64,000 nt of DNA from Nocardia alba NBRC 108234 (GCF_001612665.1 NZ_BDAX01000017.1:34286-98285), one strand, 5' to 3'; counted from the first letter of the stretch, positions 1 through 12,065 are shown. Notes: generated by a model from the sequence alone, not told the origin. Numbers and translations are program-made.

Positions 1-187
1 AAGTGCTCACCTGACCCGGGTGCCCGAGCTCGCGCAACTCGGTCGCGGCGACCTCGAGCAGTTCGGCTTTACGGGCGGTGATCAGCACGTTCGCGCCCCG
101 GCGTAGCAGTTCGGCAGCGGTTGCGAACCCGATGCCGCGACTGGCTCCGGTGACGAGCGCGGTGCGGCCGAGCAGATCGGTAGTCAT
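1..187 (-). CDS. SDR-family oxidoreductase, N-terminal part
   Basis: Only the first 62 codons are in the window; the rest lies to the left. The protein starts MTTDLLGRTALVTGASRGIG, so the Rossmann nucleotide-binding motif TGxxxGIG of short-chain dehydrogenases begins at about residue 14, followed by AELLRRGANVLIT, the usual second strand. An ATG at 187 on the minus strand is the start. It is divergent from the ABC-F gene, with about 125 bases between them. The substrate cannot be judged because the catalytic Tyr-Lys region is missing. Confidence 0.85.
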   Translation of the reverse strand, partial: MTTDLLGRTALVTGASRGIGFATAAELLRRGANVLITARKAELLEVAATELRELGHPGQVST

Positions 188-311
188 GGCTAGAGAGTAA
201 CCACGCTCACATCGCGCGGCGCCGGGTTCGGCTTCCGGCGGGGTCGCCGGTAAAATAAGTGGTTCTTGCCGAATTACCCTTTCCCGCTTGTCCTACTCTG
301 AGGAGAACTCT

Positions 312-1943
<1,632 letters not shown>

Positions 1944-2068
1944 TGCGCGGTGAACGCTGTGTCGTGGCGGAACTCGCCGGGGTCGCGTGAGTTCGATCAC
2001 TGTTTTCGTTGATCACCGAGTGCGGAGTGTCTAGCCTGGAGGAAGTGCTCGGCGACTCGGAGGAAGCC

Positions 2069-2341
2069 ATGAGCGACAGTGCCAGACAGGCCGCTAGGTC
2101 GGCCAAGAGTAAATCGACGATCGGCAAGGCAGCGCTGGGCAAGGGCACCCGGGTGACGGGCAAGTCCCGCGACCGGTTGCAGTCCCAGCTGAAGAAGCAG
2201 TACGAGGCGGGCGCGTCCATTCGCTCCCTGGCCAGGTCCACCGGTCGCTCGTACGGCTTCATCCACAATGTGCTGGTCGAGTCACATGTGGAGCTGCGTG
2301 GCCGCGGCGGCGCCAATCGGCGCAAGCTGCCGGCCGACTGA
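2069..2341 (+). CDS. small basic helix-turn-helix protein (Rv1473A-like)
   Basis: A 90-residue, Lys/Arg-rich protein. The N-terminal 30 residues are a basic, low-complexity arm (repeated Ala, Ser, Lys). Residues of about 38-70 read as a helix-turn-helix: LKKQYEAGASIRSLARSTGR followed by SYGFIHNVL, the pattern of an HTH that resembles resolvase/sigma-type helices. The ATG at 2069 follows GGAGGAAGCC, a good ribosome site. Its position directly after the ABC-F gene matches the small regulator Rv1473A of M. tuberculosis. It probably binds DNA, but no target site is evident. Confidence 0.8.
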   Translation: MSDSARQAARSAKSKSTIGKAALGKGTRVTGKSRDRLQSQLKKQYEAGASIRSLARSTGRSYGFIHNVLVESHVELRGRGGANRRKLPAD

Positions 2342-2357
2342 GCCGAAGGCGGAGCCG

Positions 2358-3317
2358 CTACCAACCTGCGACGGCTCCGTCGCCACGGACCAGCAGATTG
2401 GCCAGACTGGCGAACAGCGGCAGCCCGGTCTTGATCTCGAGGTACGCGAACTGTCCCTGGGGGTTCACCTCGAGGAAGTAGTACTCACCGTCGCTGCCGA
2501 GACGGAGGTCGACGACTCCGAAGCTGAGTCCCAGCGCGCCCATCAGCGTCGCGAGCGACTTGCTGACCGACGGCGGTAGGCGAGCCGGTGCGAACGCGAC
2601 CGAGGTGTCGAGGCGGGAGTCGATGCGTCCCACCCCCGCCTGGGAGTCGATCCGCACACTCCATTCGACACCGTCGACCCACACCACGCGCAGATCGCAG
2701 CCTGCCTCCACATAATCCTGGAAGGTGGTGGGAGTCGAGCGGATCGACTCGAGCCTGTGTAGCTCGGATCGCGTGATGATCCTGGTCTCGGAGAACTCGC
2801 CACGGCCCGTGCCCGTGCGTTTGTACACCACTGGGCCGCACCGGGATTCGATGAAACTGCGGGCCTCGTCCGGGTCGTTGGTGATCAGTGTTTCCGGGAT
2901 CGCGAAGCCCGCCCGCTGCGCGGTCTCGAGCTGGACGATCTTGCGGGAAGCGGTACGCTCGGCGGCCGGATCGTTCACCCAGTACGCCGGGATGGACCAC
3001 AGCATGCCCTGCAGGAATCCGTCGCACTCGGCCTGACGGAACTCGTCGTCGGCCGCGCGCACGCCGGTGGGAACCCGGCAGGGGTGCGGCCTGCGCCACC
3101 ACACCGCGCGCACGTCGTCGAGCCCGTGGATATGTGACATCGCCCGGTTGGTGCCCGCTTTGTCGAGCCGGAAACTTCCTGTTTCGGCGGGAAAGTCGCG
3201 CAGGTCGAGCCGAATCGGGTCGAGCCCGTGGTGTTCTCGCAGGGTCGATGCCAGCGCATCGGCGTGCAGGTCGTCGGTTTCGGAGACGATGAGCACGGCG
3301 TCGGTAGCGCCTTCCAT
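2358..3317 (-). CDS. MvdC/MvdD-like ATP-grasp ligase (graspetide maturase candidate)
   Basis: A 319-residue ATP-grasp protein. The N-terminal pre-ATP-grasp domain contains VRAVWWRRPHPCRVP, like the W-[YW]-RR segment of microviridin ligases MvdC/MvdD. The central part has the phosphate-gripping region VVYKRTGTGRGEFSE (about 155-170). The C-terminal part has EAGCDLRVVWVDG and the metal-binding EVNPQGQFAYLEIKTGLPL (about 285-303), typical of this family, which makes omega-ester or omega-amide crosslinks between Thr/Ser or Lys and Asp/Glu side chains of a precursor peptide. The gene lies 14 bases downstream of a 139-residue gene with a Thr- and Asp-rich tail and so is probably co-transcribed with it. 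The family assignment is firm; the substrate is inferred from position. Confidence 0.88.
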   Translation of the reverse strand: MEGATDAVLIVSETDDLHADALASTLREHHGLDPIRLDLRDFPAETGSFRLDKAGTNRAMSHIHGLDDVRAVWWRRPHPCRVPTGVRAADDEFRQAECDGFLQGMLWSIPAYWVNDPAAERTASRKIVQLETAQRAGFAIPETLITNDPDEARSFIESRCGPVVYKRTGTGRGEFSETRIITRSELHRLESIRSTPTTFQDYVEAGCDLRVVWVDGVEWSVRIDSQAGVGRIDSRLDTSVAFAPARLPPSVSKSLATLMGALGLSFGVVDLRLGSDGEYYFLEVNPQGQFAYLEIKTGLPLFASLANLLVRGDGAVAGW

Positions 3318-3331
3318 CCCTGTCGTGCCGT

Positions 3332-3751
3332 TCAGTCGAGGCTGTCGCAGTTGATGCCGTCGCGGAAGGTGAACGTCGCCCCGGTGACACCACCTCGTTC
3401 GGCGATGCGCAGTTTCCTCGCCCAGCTGCGGGTGGCGCGGGCCAGCTGCTCGTCGCCGAGCGCTTCCGACGGTTCCGGTGCGAGGGTGATCGGCCGGTCG
3501 ACGAGTTCCACGCGCAGGCGCCGGGTGAAATCGGCGGTGGCGCCGGGGCGGATGTCGACCCGCACCGGACGTTCTCCCGCGCTCGCGCGGTCTTCGGTGA
3601 GCCGGATGACATCCCGGCGGTCGAAAGTCCAGATACCGCCATCGACCCGCACCGAGATGTCGCGATCGGACTCGGCCACCAGCATCCCGCGCAGGGCGGG
3701 GCCCCGCTCACCCGACGACGCGGTAGCGGGGAGGTGGATGGCGTCGGTCAT
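3332..3751 (-). CDS. unknown protein with Thr/Asp-rich C-terminal tail; candidate ATP-grasp substrate
   Basis: A 139-residue protein that I do not recognise. Residues 1-90 look like a small beta-rich fold (LRGMLVAESDRDISVRVDGG, then a strand-rich VRVDI and LRVELVDRPITL). Residues 95-118 are helical and basic, and the end is GGVTGATFTFRDGINCDSLD. That tail has Thr hydroxyl donors and Asp acceptors, the chemistry of graspetide cores, and the gene immediately precedes an MvdD-like ATP-grasp gene. It is longer than most RiPP precursors (usually under 100 residues), so the folded N-terminus would have to act as a large leader. The ATG at 3751 is preferred over a GTG at 3757 because of GGAG ten bases upstream. 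The precursor role is inference. Confidence 0.6.
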   Translation of the reverse strand: MTDAIHLPATASSGERGPALRGMLVAESDRDISVRVDGGIWTFDRRDVIRLTEDRASAGERPVRVDIRPGATADFTRRLRVELVDRPITLAPEPSEALGDEQLARATRSWARKLRIAERGGVTGATFTFRDGINCDSLD

Positions 3752-4029
3752 GGGCACTCACTCCGATCTTCTCGTCTGCTCGCGATTTGCCAGAACGCCG
3801 AAAGGTGCTTCGGATCATAACGTGAACGGGTGGTCCGCCGAGCGGGTTCGCGAGATTTTCGGAGCGCCGGGCAATCCGCCGAGCGGCGCGTGATCCCCTT
3901 GCGGGGAAAGAATTTCGGACAACGCTGATGTTGCAGCTGTGCCCACACGGGCAATTGGTCAGCAAACATCGACGACATCGGCGTGGCAGGCGTCGTCAGG
4001 GTCCGCGCCCGCCGCGCCGCGCGTGGTCG

Positions 4030-4509
4030 TCAGAGGCCGAGCAGCTCGGGATTCTCGGCGAGACCGCGGAAGTGTCCGGCCGGATCGGCGACGAGCCGAC
4101 GGGCGGTGAGGTCCATCGCGCCCGCCACGACGGTGATCTCCGCGGCGAGGGTGCCGTCGAGCTTCACGATCTGGTGGTGGAAGCGGAAAACCTTCTCGCC
4201 TTCGGTCCAGTCCATCACGCAGGTCACCGTGACCTCGTCGCCGCCGCGGAGTTCGCGCTTGTACTTGATGGTCGACTCGAGTACCACGGCGCCGACGCCG
4301 GTGGCGATGAACTTGTCCTGCGCGATACCCGCCGCGCGCATCAGTTCCCACCGCGCGTGCTCGCCGTACTGGTGGTAGACGGCGTGGTTGAGATGGCCCT
4401 GGGTGTCGAGCTCGTAGCCGCGGACGAGGACCGGAACGGAGAACGTCATACGGCGTACAACCGGCTGCTTCGGCGCCGTTGTTCCCGATCGGACTGCAAT
4501 CTCGGCCAC
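4030..4509 (-). CDS. acyl-CoA thioesterase, hotdog fold (4HBT)
   Basis: A 159-residue hotdog thioesterase. The active-site pattern is VRGYELDTQGHLNHAVYHQY: an Asp followed by GHLNHxxY is the 4-hydroxybenzoyl-CoA/FadM-type signature. Downstream strands LESTIKYKRELRGGDEVTV and the basic end also fit. It probably releases free acid from an acyl-CoA in the cytosol. The GTG at 4509 is the furthest start; an ATG at 4449 (MTFSVPVLVRG) is equally plausible, since neither has a clear ribosome site. It lies 27 bases downstream of the cupin gene and is likely read from the same promoter. Confidence 0.87.
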   Translation of the reverse strand: MAEIAVRSGTTAPKQPVVRRMTFSVPVLVRGYELDTQGHLNHAVYHQYGEHARWELMRAAGIAQDKFIATGVGAVVLESTIKYKRELRGGDEVTVTCVMDWTEGEKVFRFHHQIVKLDGTLAAEITVVAGAMDLTARRLVADPAGHFRGLAENPELLGL

Positions 4510-4536
4510 AGTGCGGCGGCAGGGCGCATGAACGGA

Positions 4537-5031
4537 TCAGGCGCGCTGGGCGGCGCGCTCGGCCCACCACGCGGGCGCGTCGACGAAGTGGTTGTCGAAC
4601 TCCTCTTGGGCGGCGACGAATTCGTCGTGGCTCGCCTCGCCGCGCAGGAGCCGGTCGAGCAGCCGGAAGTACTCGAAACGCTCGACGCCGGGCATCAGTG
4701 CGATGAGGATGCGCGCGCCGCTGTCGGGGGTGGCGCCGAAGGCGTGCGGCATCCGGCGTGGGACGACGAGTGAGCCTCCCGCGCCGACGGTGAGGATGCG
4801 GTCGCCCGCCATCACCTGCAGTTCGCCGTCGGCGACGTAGAACAGCTCGTCGGAGCGGGTATGGAAATGCGGAGCGGCGCCGTCGGCGCCCTGCGCCATG
4901 GTGACCTCGAGCGTGCTCACCGCACCGTCGCTGGCGTTCGCGTCGGTGAGCAGGCGCATCCGAACCTTGTCGGTGCCGAGGGTCTCGGCATCCTCGGGCC
5001 GGCACAGGGCGATACCGCGAGTGTTCGTCAC
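4537..5031 (-). CDS. cupin-domain protein
   Basis: A 164-residue single-domain cupin. Metal-binding motif 1 is HFHTRSDELFYVADGEL (two His and one Glu, about residues 55-71), and motif 2 is PRRMPHAFGATPDSG (His at about 97). The set of three His and one Glu is complete, so a metal-dependent dioxygenase or isomerase role is possible, but the substrate is unknown. The start is a GTG at 5031. The gene is divergent from a MarR regulator, and a 20-bp palindrome lies 21 bases upstream of the start, so it is the likely target of that regulator. The thioesterase follows in the same direction. Confidence 0.85.
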   Translation of the reverse strand: MTNTRGIALCRPEDAETLGTDKVRMRLLTDANASDGAVSTLEVTMAQGADGAAPHFHTRSDELFYVADGELQVMAGDRILTVGAGGSLVVPRRMPHAFGATPDSGARILIALMPGVERFEYFRLLDRLLRGEASHDEFVAAQEEFDNHFVDAPAWWAERAAQRA

Positions 5032-5052
5032 AACTATTCCATTCGTCGGTTG

Positions 5053-5072
5053 ATAGTTCGTTGCCGAACTAT
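5053..5072. promoter_or_regulatory. 20-bp palindrome, probable MarR operator
   Basis: ATAGTTCG-TTGC-CGAACTAT: two perfect 8-base arms around a 4-base centre, placed between the divergent cupin (start 5031) and MarR (start 5091) genes. Length, symmetry and position fit a dimeric winged-helix repressor that controls both genes. Binding itself is inferred. Confidence 0.72.
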
Positions 5073-5090
5073 ATCTCGCCGAATAGAATC

Positions 5091-5597
5091 ATGTCCATGG
5101 ATGATCACGAACCGGATGCGGTCGATGCGATCACCGCGCAGTGGCGGCGCGAGCGTCCCGATCTGGAACTGGAGGCGATGGCGGTCTTCGGCAGACTCGG
5201 CAGGCTGATGGGCATCGCCACGGCGCGGATCGAAACCGTGTTCACCGCGCACGGTTTGCAGCGCGGTGAGTTCGATGTGCTGGCGGCACTACGCCGCTCG
5301 GGTGCACCCTATGAGCTCAACCCCTCGGTGCTGGCCGACACCCTGATGCTGTCGCGCGCGGGGATGACCGGCCGCATCGACCGACTCGAAGCGGCGGGCC
5401 TGGTCCGCCGTATCGCCGACCGCGAGGACCGTCGCGCCGTGCGGGTGGCGCTCACCGATCAGGGGCGGGCGCTGGTCGACACGGTGGTCGTAGCGCACAC
5501 CGAGAACGAGACGGCGATGCTGTCGGTGCTCTCGCCCACGGATCGTGTTGCCCTGGAACGGATCTCGCGCACCCTGCTCGACGGCTGGGCGCGGTGA
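5091..5597 (+). CDS. MarR-family transcriptional regulator
   Basis: A 168-residue winged-helix regulator. The recognition region is PSVLADTLMLSRAGMTGRID (about residues 78-97) followed by the wing GLVRRIADREDRRAVRVALT, with the conserved D-x-R-x-x-R motif of MarR. Helices before and after would form the dimer interface. The start is the ATG at 5091; a second ATG at 5097 is possible. It lies next to a near-perfect palindrome shared with the divergent cupin gene. MarR proteins usually release DNA on binding a phenolic or lipophilic ligand; here the ligand is unknown. Confidence 0.9.
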   Translation: MSMDDHEPDAVDAITAQWRRERPDLELEAMAVFGRLGRLMGIATARIETVFTAHGLQRGEFDVLAALRRSGAPYELNPSVLADTLMLSRAGMTGRIDRLEAAGLVRRIADREDRRAVRVALTDQGRALVDTVVVAHTENETAMLSVLSPTDRVALERISRTLLDGWAR

Positions 5598-5666
5598 CCG
5601 GCCGATCCCTGCTCGGGAAAGAACGCCCGAGAATGATCCCACCGCGCGCAATCGGTGAAAGTTCGG

Positions 5667-5742
5667 TGGCCATGGAGGCGGGAATCGAACCCGCGACCTC
5701 CGTCCCGCGGAGTCGGCGTTCTACCTGCTGAACTACTCCATG
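5667..5742 (-). tRNA. class I tRNA with abnormal anticodon loop, CCA encoded
   Basis: Read on the minus strand, the gene folds as a standard 73-base tRNA plus encoded CCA. The acceptor stem is CATGGAG/CTCCATG (7 of 7 pairs), with U8, A9, D stem GTTC/GAAC and D loop AGCAGGTA (A14, G15, G18G19, A21). The variable loop is AGGTC and the T arm GCGGG-TTCGATT-CCCGC, with discriminator G73. The anticodon arm is CCGAC-TCCGCGG-GACGG, with one A-A mismatch, and position 33 is C instead of the near-universal U. Strict numbering gives anticodon CGC (reads GCG, Ala), but the G3:U70 pair that marks tRNA-Ala is absent (T3-A70 here). Identity is therefore open: a divergent tRNA, a pseudo-tRNA or a tRNA with a non-ribosomal role. 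Confidence 0.75.
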
Positions 5743-5853
5743 GCCAACTCGAGCCTAACCTCGAAATTCTCCGCACGGTCGCGATGGTGCCGTGAGATCG
5801 ATTACAGCGGAACATGTTTCGCTGCGCACGTCAGGGTCGGAGAACGCCGAGCC

Positions 5854-6423
5854 TCATGCCTCCTTGCGGCGGACCGAGGCCTCGACGAGATCGAGTACGG
5901 CGGACAGGTTCTCGTTGGTGTGCCCCGAGGCGATGCGGGCGATGAGGCCGTCGAGAACCAGATCGAGATAGCCGAGCAGGACGTCGGTGGGGACGTCGTC
6001 GCGCAGGGCGCCCGCGGCCTTGCGTCGTTCCAGGCGGGCCAGCGTCGCGGCGGTCAGTTCGGCCGAGCGCTGGGTCCAGCCCGCGCGGAATTCGGGGTCG
6101 GTGCGGACTCGGCGGGCGATCTCCAGGCGGGTGCCGAGCCAGTTGAATTCCTCCGGGCGGGCGAGCATATCGCGCATCACCTGGACGATGCCCTGGTTGG
6201 CGGCGACTTCGGCCATGCGCTCGGCGTCGTCCTTGGCCAGGGCGAAGAAGAGGGCGTCCTTGTCACGGAAATGGTGGAAGATCGCGCCGCGAGACAGGCC
6301 GATGGCCTCCTCCAAGCGGCGCACGGTGGCGCCGTCGTAGCCGTATTCGGCGAAACAGCGCCGTGCACCGTCGAGGATCTGGCTGCGGCGCGCGGCGAGG
6401 TGGTCGTCGCTGACCTTGGGCAT
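5854..6423 (-). CDS. acnR: TetR-family repressor next to aconitase (AcnR)
   Basis: A 189-residue TetR regulator. Residues 10-56 form the HTH: RRSQILDGARRCFAEYGYDG, then VRRLEEAIGLSRGAIFHHF, a canonical TetR recognition helix. The remainder is an alpha-helical ligand and dimer domain. The ATG at 6423 is preferred to upstream starts because GGAGG lies five bases before it. It follows the aconitase gene in the same direction, as Rv1474c follows acn in M. tuberculosis; in Corynebacterium glutamicum AcnR represses acn. A palindrome in the acn promoter (9452-9471) is the probable target. Orthology is inferred from context. Confidence 0.9.
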   Translation of the reverse strand: MPKVSDDHLAARRSQILDGARRCFAEYGYDGATVRRLEEAIGLSRGAIFHHFRDKDALFFALAKDDAERMAEVAANQGIVQVMRDMLARPEEFNWLGTRLEIARRVRTDPEFRAGWTQRSAELTAATLARLERRKAAGALRDDVPTDVLLGYLDLVLDGLIARIASGHTNENLSAVLDLVEASVRRKEA

Positions 6424-6449
6424 GATTCCTCCAGCTAGCGGATACACGG

Positions 6450-6479
6450 ACCCCCGCCCCGGCGAACCGAGACGGGGGT
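6450..6479 (-). terminator. GC-rich hairpin between acn and acnR
   Basis: ACCCCCGCCCCGG-CGAA-CCGAGACGGGGGT forms a 13-pair stem with two C-A mismatches and a tetraloop. There is no clear T-run after it on the minus strand. It lies between the acn stop and the acnR ribosome site, so it may lower acnR expression relative to acn instead of ending transcription fully. Confidence 0.5.
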
Positions 6480-6553
6480 TGTCGCATTATTCACGGGCAA
6501 CGAATGCCCTTGTGACGCAACACCTCACGATGTCACGTCACCGGATCGAGCAG

Positions 6554-9364
<2,811 letters not shown>

Positions 9365-9451
9365 GTGTGAGGGTGTGCCGCCGGCGGGGCTGTGCCGGCG
9401 ACTCGCGTCTTCGGAGGGGTATCCGGCACCGTGAGATGCCTGTTTCCTCGC

Positions 9452-9471
9452 CGTACGATCCTAACAGTACG
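9452..9471. promoter_or_regulatory. inverted repeat in acn promoter, probable AcnR site
   Basis: CGTAC-N10-GTACG, with perfect 5-base arms, lies about 90 bases upstream of the acn start. The spacer contains TAGGAT when read toward acn, a possible -10 element, so a bound repressor would block polymerase. GTAC half-sites recall the AcnR operator of corynebacteria. Position and symmetry are seen; binding is inferred. Confidence 0.55.
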
Positions 9472-9647
9472 CTTGTCCTATGAAATACGCGGGGGCAGTC
9501 GGTGATGGGCGCGCGGGCGTAGTCGGGCGCCGAGTCGCGTACTGTGCCTGTCGAGCGCAGTCGGGGAAGACGCAGTAACGCTCACCTTGGCAGTGTTGGA
9601 CGCCCGTCGCGACACCGGCGATCGTGGCTCGACAGACCGGATGGAAG

Positions 9648-10199
9648 ATGACCACTTTTGCGCCGATGGCGGCCGAACTGCCGCCGAATACCGTGCTGAG
9701 CAGCGTCGCGTCCGACCTCGCCGACAATCACGTCGCGGCCCCCAAGGGTCAGGATCAGGAGAAACTGGCGGCGATCGTCGCGCAGGCGCGATCCGAGGGG
9801 ATCCCGCTCAGTGTCGTCGTCGTTCCCGGCAATCCAGGCCACGACTCGAGCCTACGTGACCTGGCCACCGAGGTCGGCGAGAACACCCACGGCACCGTCG
9901 CGGTGTTCAGCGACGACTGGATCGGTACCTACAGCGACACCGTCAGCCGCGTGCGGCTCGAGTGGGCCGAGGACGCGGCCAAGTACAAGGGCAACCACCC
10001 CGAAGAGGCGGTGCAGGCCTTCGTCGATCGGCTCGAGCAGCCGGAGGGTGTTTCCTGGGGTGTCATCACCGTTGTCCTGCTGACCCTCGTGGCCCTCGTG
10101 ATCGCCGGGCTCTACCTGGTGAAACTGCGCCGCGGTCCCGAGGTGGACGCACCGGCTGTCCCCCTGTCACCGCGCGTCGATGCGGGTTCCACCAACTAA
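9648..10199 (+). CDS. single-span membrane protein (Rv1476-like)
   Basis: A 183-residue protein. Residues 1-135 form a soluble alpha/beta domain with a central strand SVVVVPGNP and a helical region rich in acidic residues. A single membrane helix follows (WGVITVVLLTLVALVIAGLY, about 144-163), then a short cytoplasmic basic tail with Pro. No catalytic motif is evident. The ATG at 9648 is chosen for GGATGGAAG just before it. Its place between acn and the ripA-type hydrolase is the same as that of Rv1476 in M. tuberculosis, a membrane protein of unknown function, which suggests an envelope role. Confidence 0.85.
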   Translation: MTTFAPMAAELPPNTVLSSVASDLADNHVAAPKGQDQEKLAAIVAQARSEGIPLSVVVVPGNPGHDSSLRDLATEVGENTHGTVAVFSDDWIGTYSDTVSRVRLEWAEDAAKYKGNHPEEAVQAFVDRLEQPEGVSWGVITVVLLTLVALVIAGLYLVKLRRGPEVDAPAVPLSPRVDAGSTN

Positions 10200-10464
10200 C
10201 CGGTTTCACTACAGTCACATTTCCGGACCGGTGGTCTGTTCTTTGGCGTGGAAAGCCGTCCGCTATCACGCAAATTCTGAGCAATCGATGAATTGATACC
10301 GCGCCCCACTGTGACGGATGTTTCCTTTGAGAACCATGTGTCGTACGGTTGCGATGAACGCGATCGTGAATGCAGTGGTACAGGGGGCATTGGTCGACTC
10401 TCGTTGTCGGTGTTTCGGCTGATGCGCCGGTGGCGTATGTCGAGTCGAGATACTCGGAGGTACC

Positions 10465-11889
10465 GTGCGCGTTGCGGACAGGCGGGACGAGCCAGGTCTA
10501 TTACGAATAGCGATCGGTTTGCTGGCGGTGGTGGCAGTGCTGCTCACCGCGGAACCGGTCGCGGCGGTGCCACCCCCGCCACCCAATCCCTCCGACGGCG
10601 AGCTCGCCGGGGCGGGCGCTCAGGTCGACGCGCGGGTCGGTGAGATCGGCGTGCTGATCAATCGCGTCGCCGCGGCCGATCAGCGATTGCGCGAGCTCGA
10701 CGATCAGCTCGCGGGCAAGCGCGAAGCCGTCAACCAGGCGCTCGTCGACCTGCAGACCGCCCGTGACGCCGCCGATTCGGCCGCCGCGGCCGTCGCCGAC
10801 AGCCAGACCCAATTGGCCGACGCCGGCGCACAAGTCGGTGCGGCGCGACAGGATTTCGATCAGGTCGCCACCCAGGCCTACGTGCGCCCCGCCACCAGCT
10901 CGGTCGTCACCTACCTCGCTTCCGCCACTCCCGACGCCGCGATGGATCGCGCGCAGGTGCTCGGCATGGTGTCGAAGAATCAGCGCCAGGTGCTCGACGG
11001 TCTGCGTCGCGCCCAGCTCGCTCAGGCCAACCAGAATTCCGCCGCCCGCCAGGCCAAGGCCGACGCGGACGATGCCGCCGCGGGCGCTGAGCTCAGGCGC
11101 GACGCCGCCCAGACCGCGGTGAACATCGCGAGAACCGAATTCGACACCCAGGCCGTGGCCCGCGACACCCTGCAGCGCGACCGAGGCGCCGCCCAGTCCG
11201 CCCTCGATGTCGCCCGCTCGACCGTCGCCGGACTCCAGAGCCAGCGCGAGGTCTTCCTGGTCTGGGACGAGCAACGTGAAGCCGAGGTGATGGCCCTGCT
11301 GGCCGCCGCCAACGCCGCCGCCTCGCGCGCCGCCGCCGACAAGGCCGCTCGCGACCGCGCCGCCCAGCTCAACGAGGGCCAGCGCCCGCACGCCGACCTC
11401 GAGTCGACCCCGGCCTCCCCGCACAGACCGAAACCGCGACCCTCGCAGCCGCAGGTCACCGGTTCGGCCGCGGTCGAAACGGTGGTCGACCGCGCGATGT
11501 CGCAACTGGGCGTCACCTACGCCTGGGGCGGCGGCGACGAGGACGGACCCACCCTCGGTATCCGCGACGGCGGCACCGGCGACGCGCACGGTGACTTCAA
11601 CAAGGTGGGCTTCGACTGCTCCGGCCTGATGCTCTACGCCTTCGCCGGTATCGGGGTGTCCCTGCCGCACTACAGCGGCTATCAGTACAACGCGGGAACC
11701 CGGGTCGACGTCGACGACCGCGAGCGCGGCGACATGCTGTTCTGGGGTCCTGGCGGCAGCGTCCACGTGGCGATGTATCTGGGCAACGGCAAGATGATCG
11801 AGGCCCCTGAATCCGGGGATGTCGTGAAGATTTCCCCGGTCCGCGAGGACGGCATCATGCCGTACGCGGTCCGTATCGTCACCGGTTGA
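10465..11889 (+). CDS. ripA: NlpC/P60 peptidoglycan endopeptidase (RipA-type)
   Basis: A 474-residue secreted cell-wall hydrolase that would cut the D-Glu/meso-DAP bond in stem peptides during septation. Residues 1-34 are a signal peptide (basic start, hydrophobic IAIGLLAVVAVLLT, then AVAA before PPPPP). Residues 45-290 are an Ala/Asp/Gln-rich coiled coil, the autoinhibitory region of RipA. Residues 345-474 are the NlpC/P60 domain, with nucleophile Cys385 in FDCSGLM, His434 in SVHVAMYLGNG and a following Glu in MIEAPESGD. Start GTG 10465 follows CTCGGAGGTACC. M. tuberculosis has ripB next to ripA; here only one hydrolase gene is present. The 265-base upstream region holds no gene and probably carries its promoter. 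Confidence 0.95.
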   Translation: MRVADRRDEPGLLRIAIGLLAVVAVLLTAEPVAAVPPPPPNPSDGELAGAGAQVDARVGEIGVLINRVAAADQRLRELDDQLAGKREAVNQALVDLQTARDAADSAAAAVADSQTQLADAGAQVGAARQDFDQVATQAYVRPATSSVVTYLASATPDAAMDRAQVLGMVSKNQRQVLDGLRRAQLAQANQNSAARQAKADADDAAAGAELRRDAAQTAVNIARTEFDTQAVARDTLQRDRGAAQSALDVARSTVAGLQSQREVFLVWDEQREAEVMALLAAANAAASRAAADKAARDRAAQLNEGQRPHADLESTPASPHRPKPRPSQPQVTGSAAVETVVDRAMSQLGVTYAWGGGDEDGPTLGIRDGGTGDAHGDFNKVGFDCSGLMLYAFAGIGVSLPHYSGYQYNAGTRVDVDDRERGDMLFWGPGGSVHVAMYLGNGKMIEAPESGDVVKISPVREDGIMPYAVRIVTG

Positions 11890-12065
11890 GTACACATCGC
11901 CGCTGGTAGGGGTCCGATCTGTGCGGTCGGTGCCACATCGGGCGCCGTGCGTGAGCGCCGTCACGAGCATGACGAATCCCCGTCTAGTACTGGCCGGTTG
12001 CGGCGCACCGGGCGATTCAATGGAATAGTTGGTGCCGCACGCACAGGACCAAAGCGAAAGCGGGG

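Noticed and set aside
3708..3965. 85-codon minus-strand frame just upstream of the ATP-grasp cassette as an alternative precursor peptide
   Set aside because: It runs into the better-supported 139-residue gene in another frame, has a Cys-rich start by chance (CPCGHSC) and no ribosome site. No Thr/Asp core is seen.
10300..10330. Possible CRP/GlxR site (TGTGA half) in the ripA upstream region
   Set aside because: Only the left half TGTGACGG matches; the expected TCACA half is absent at the right distance.
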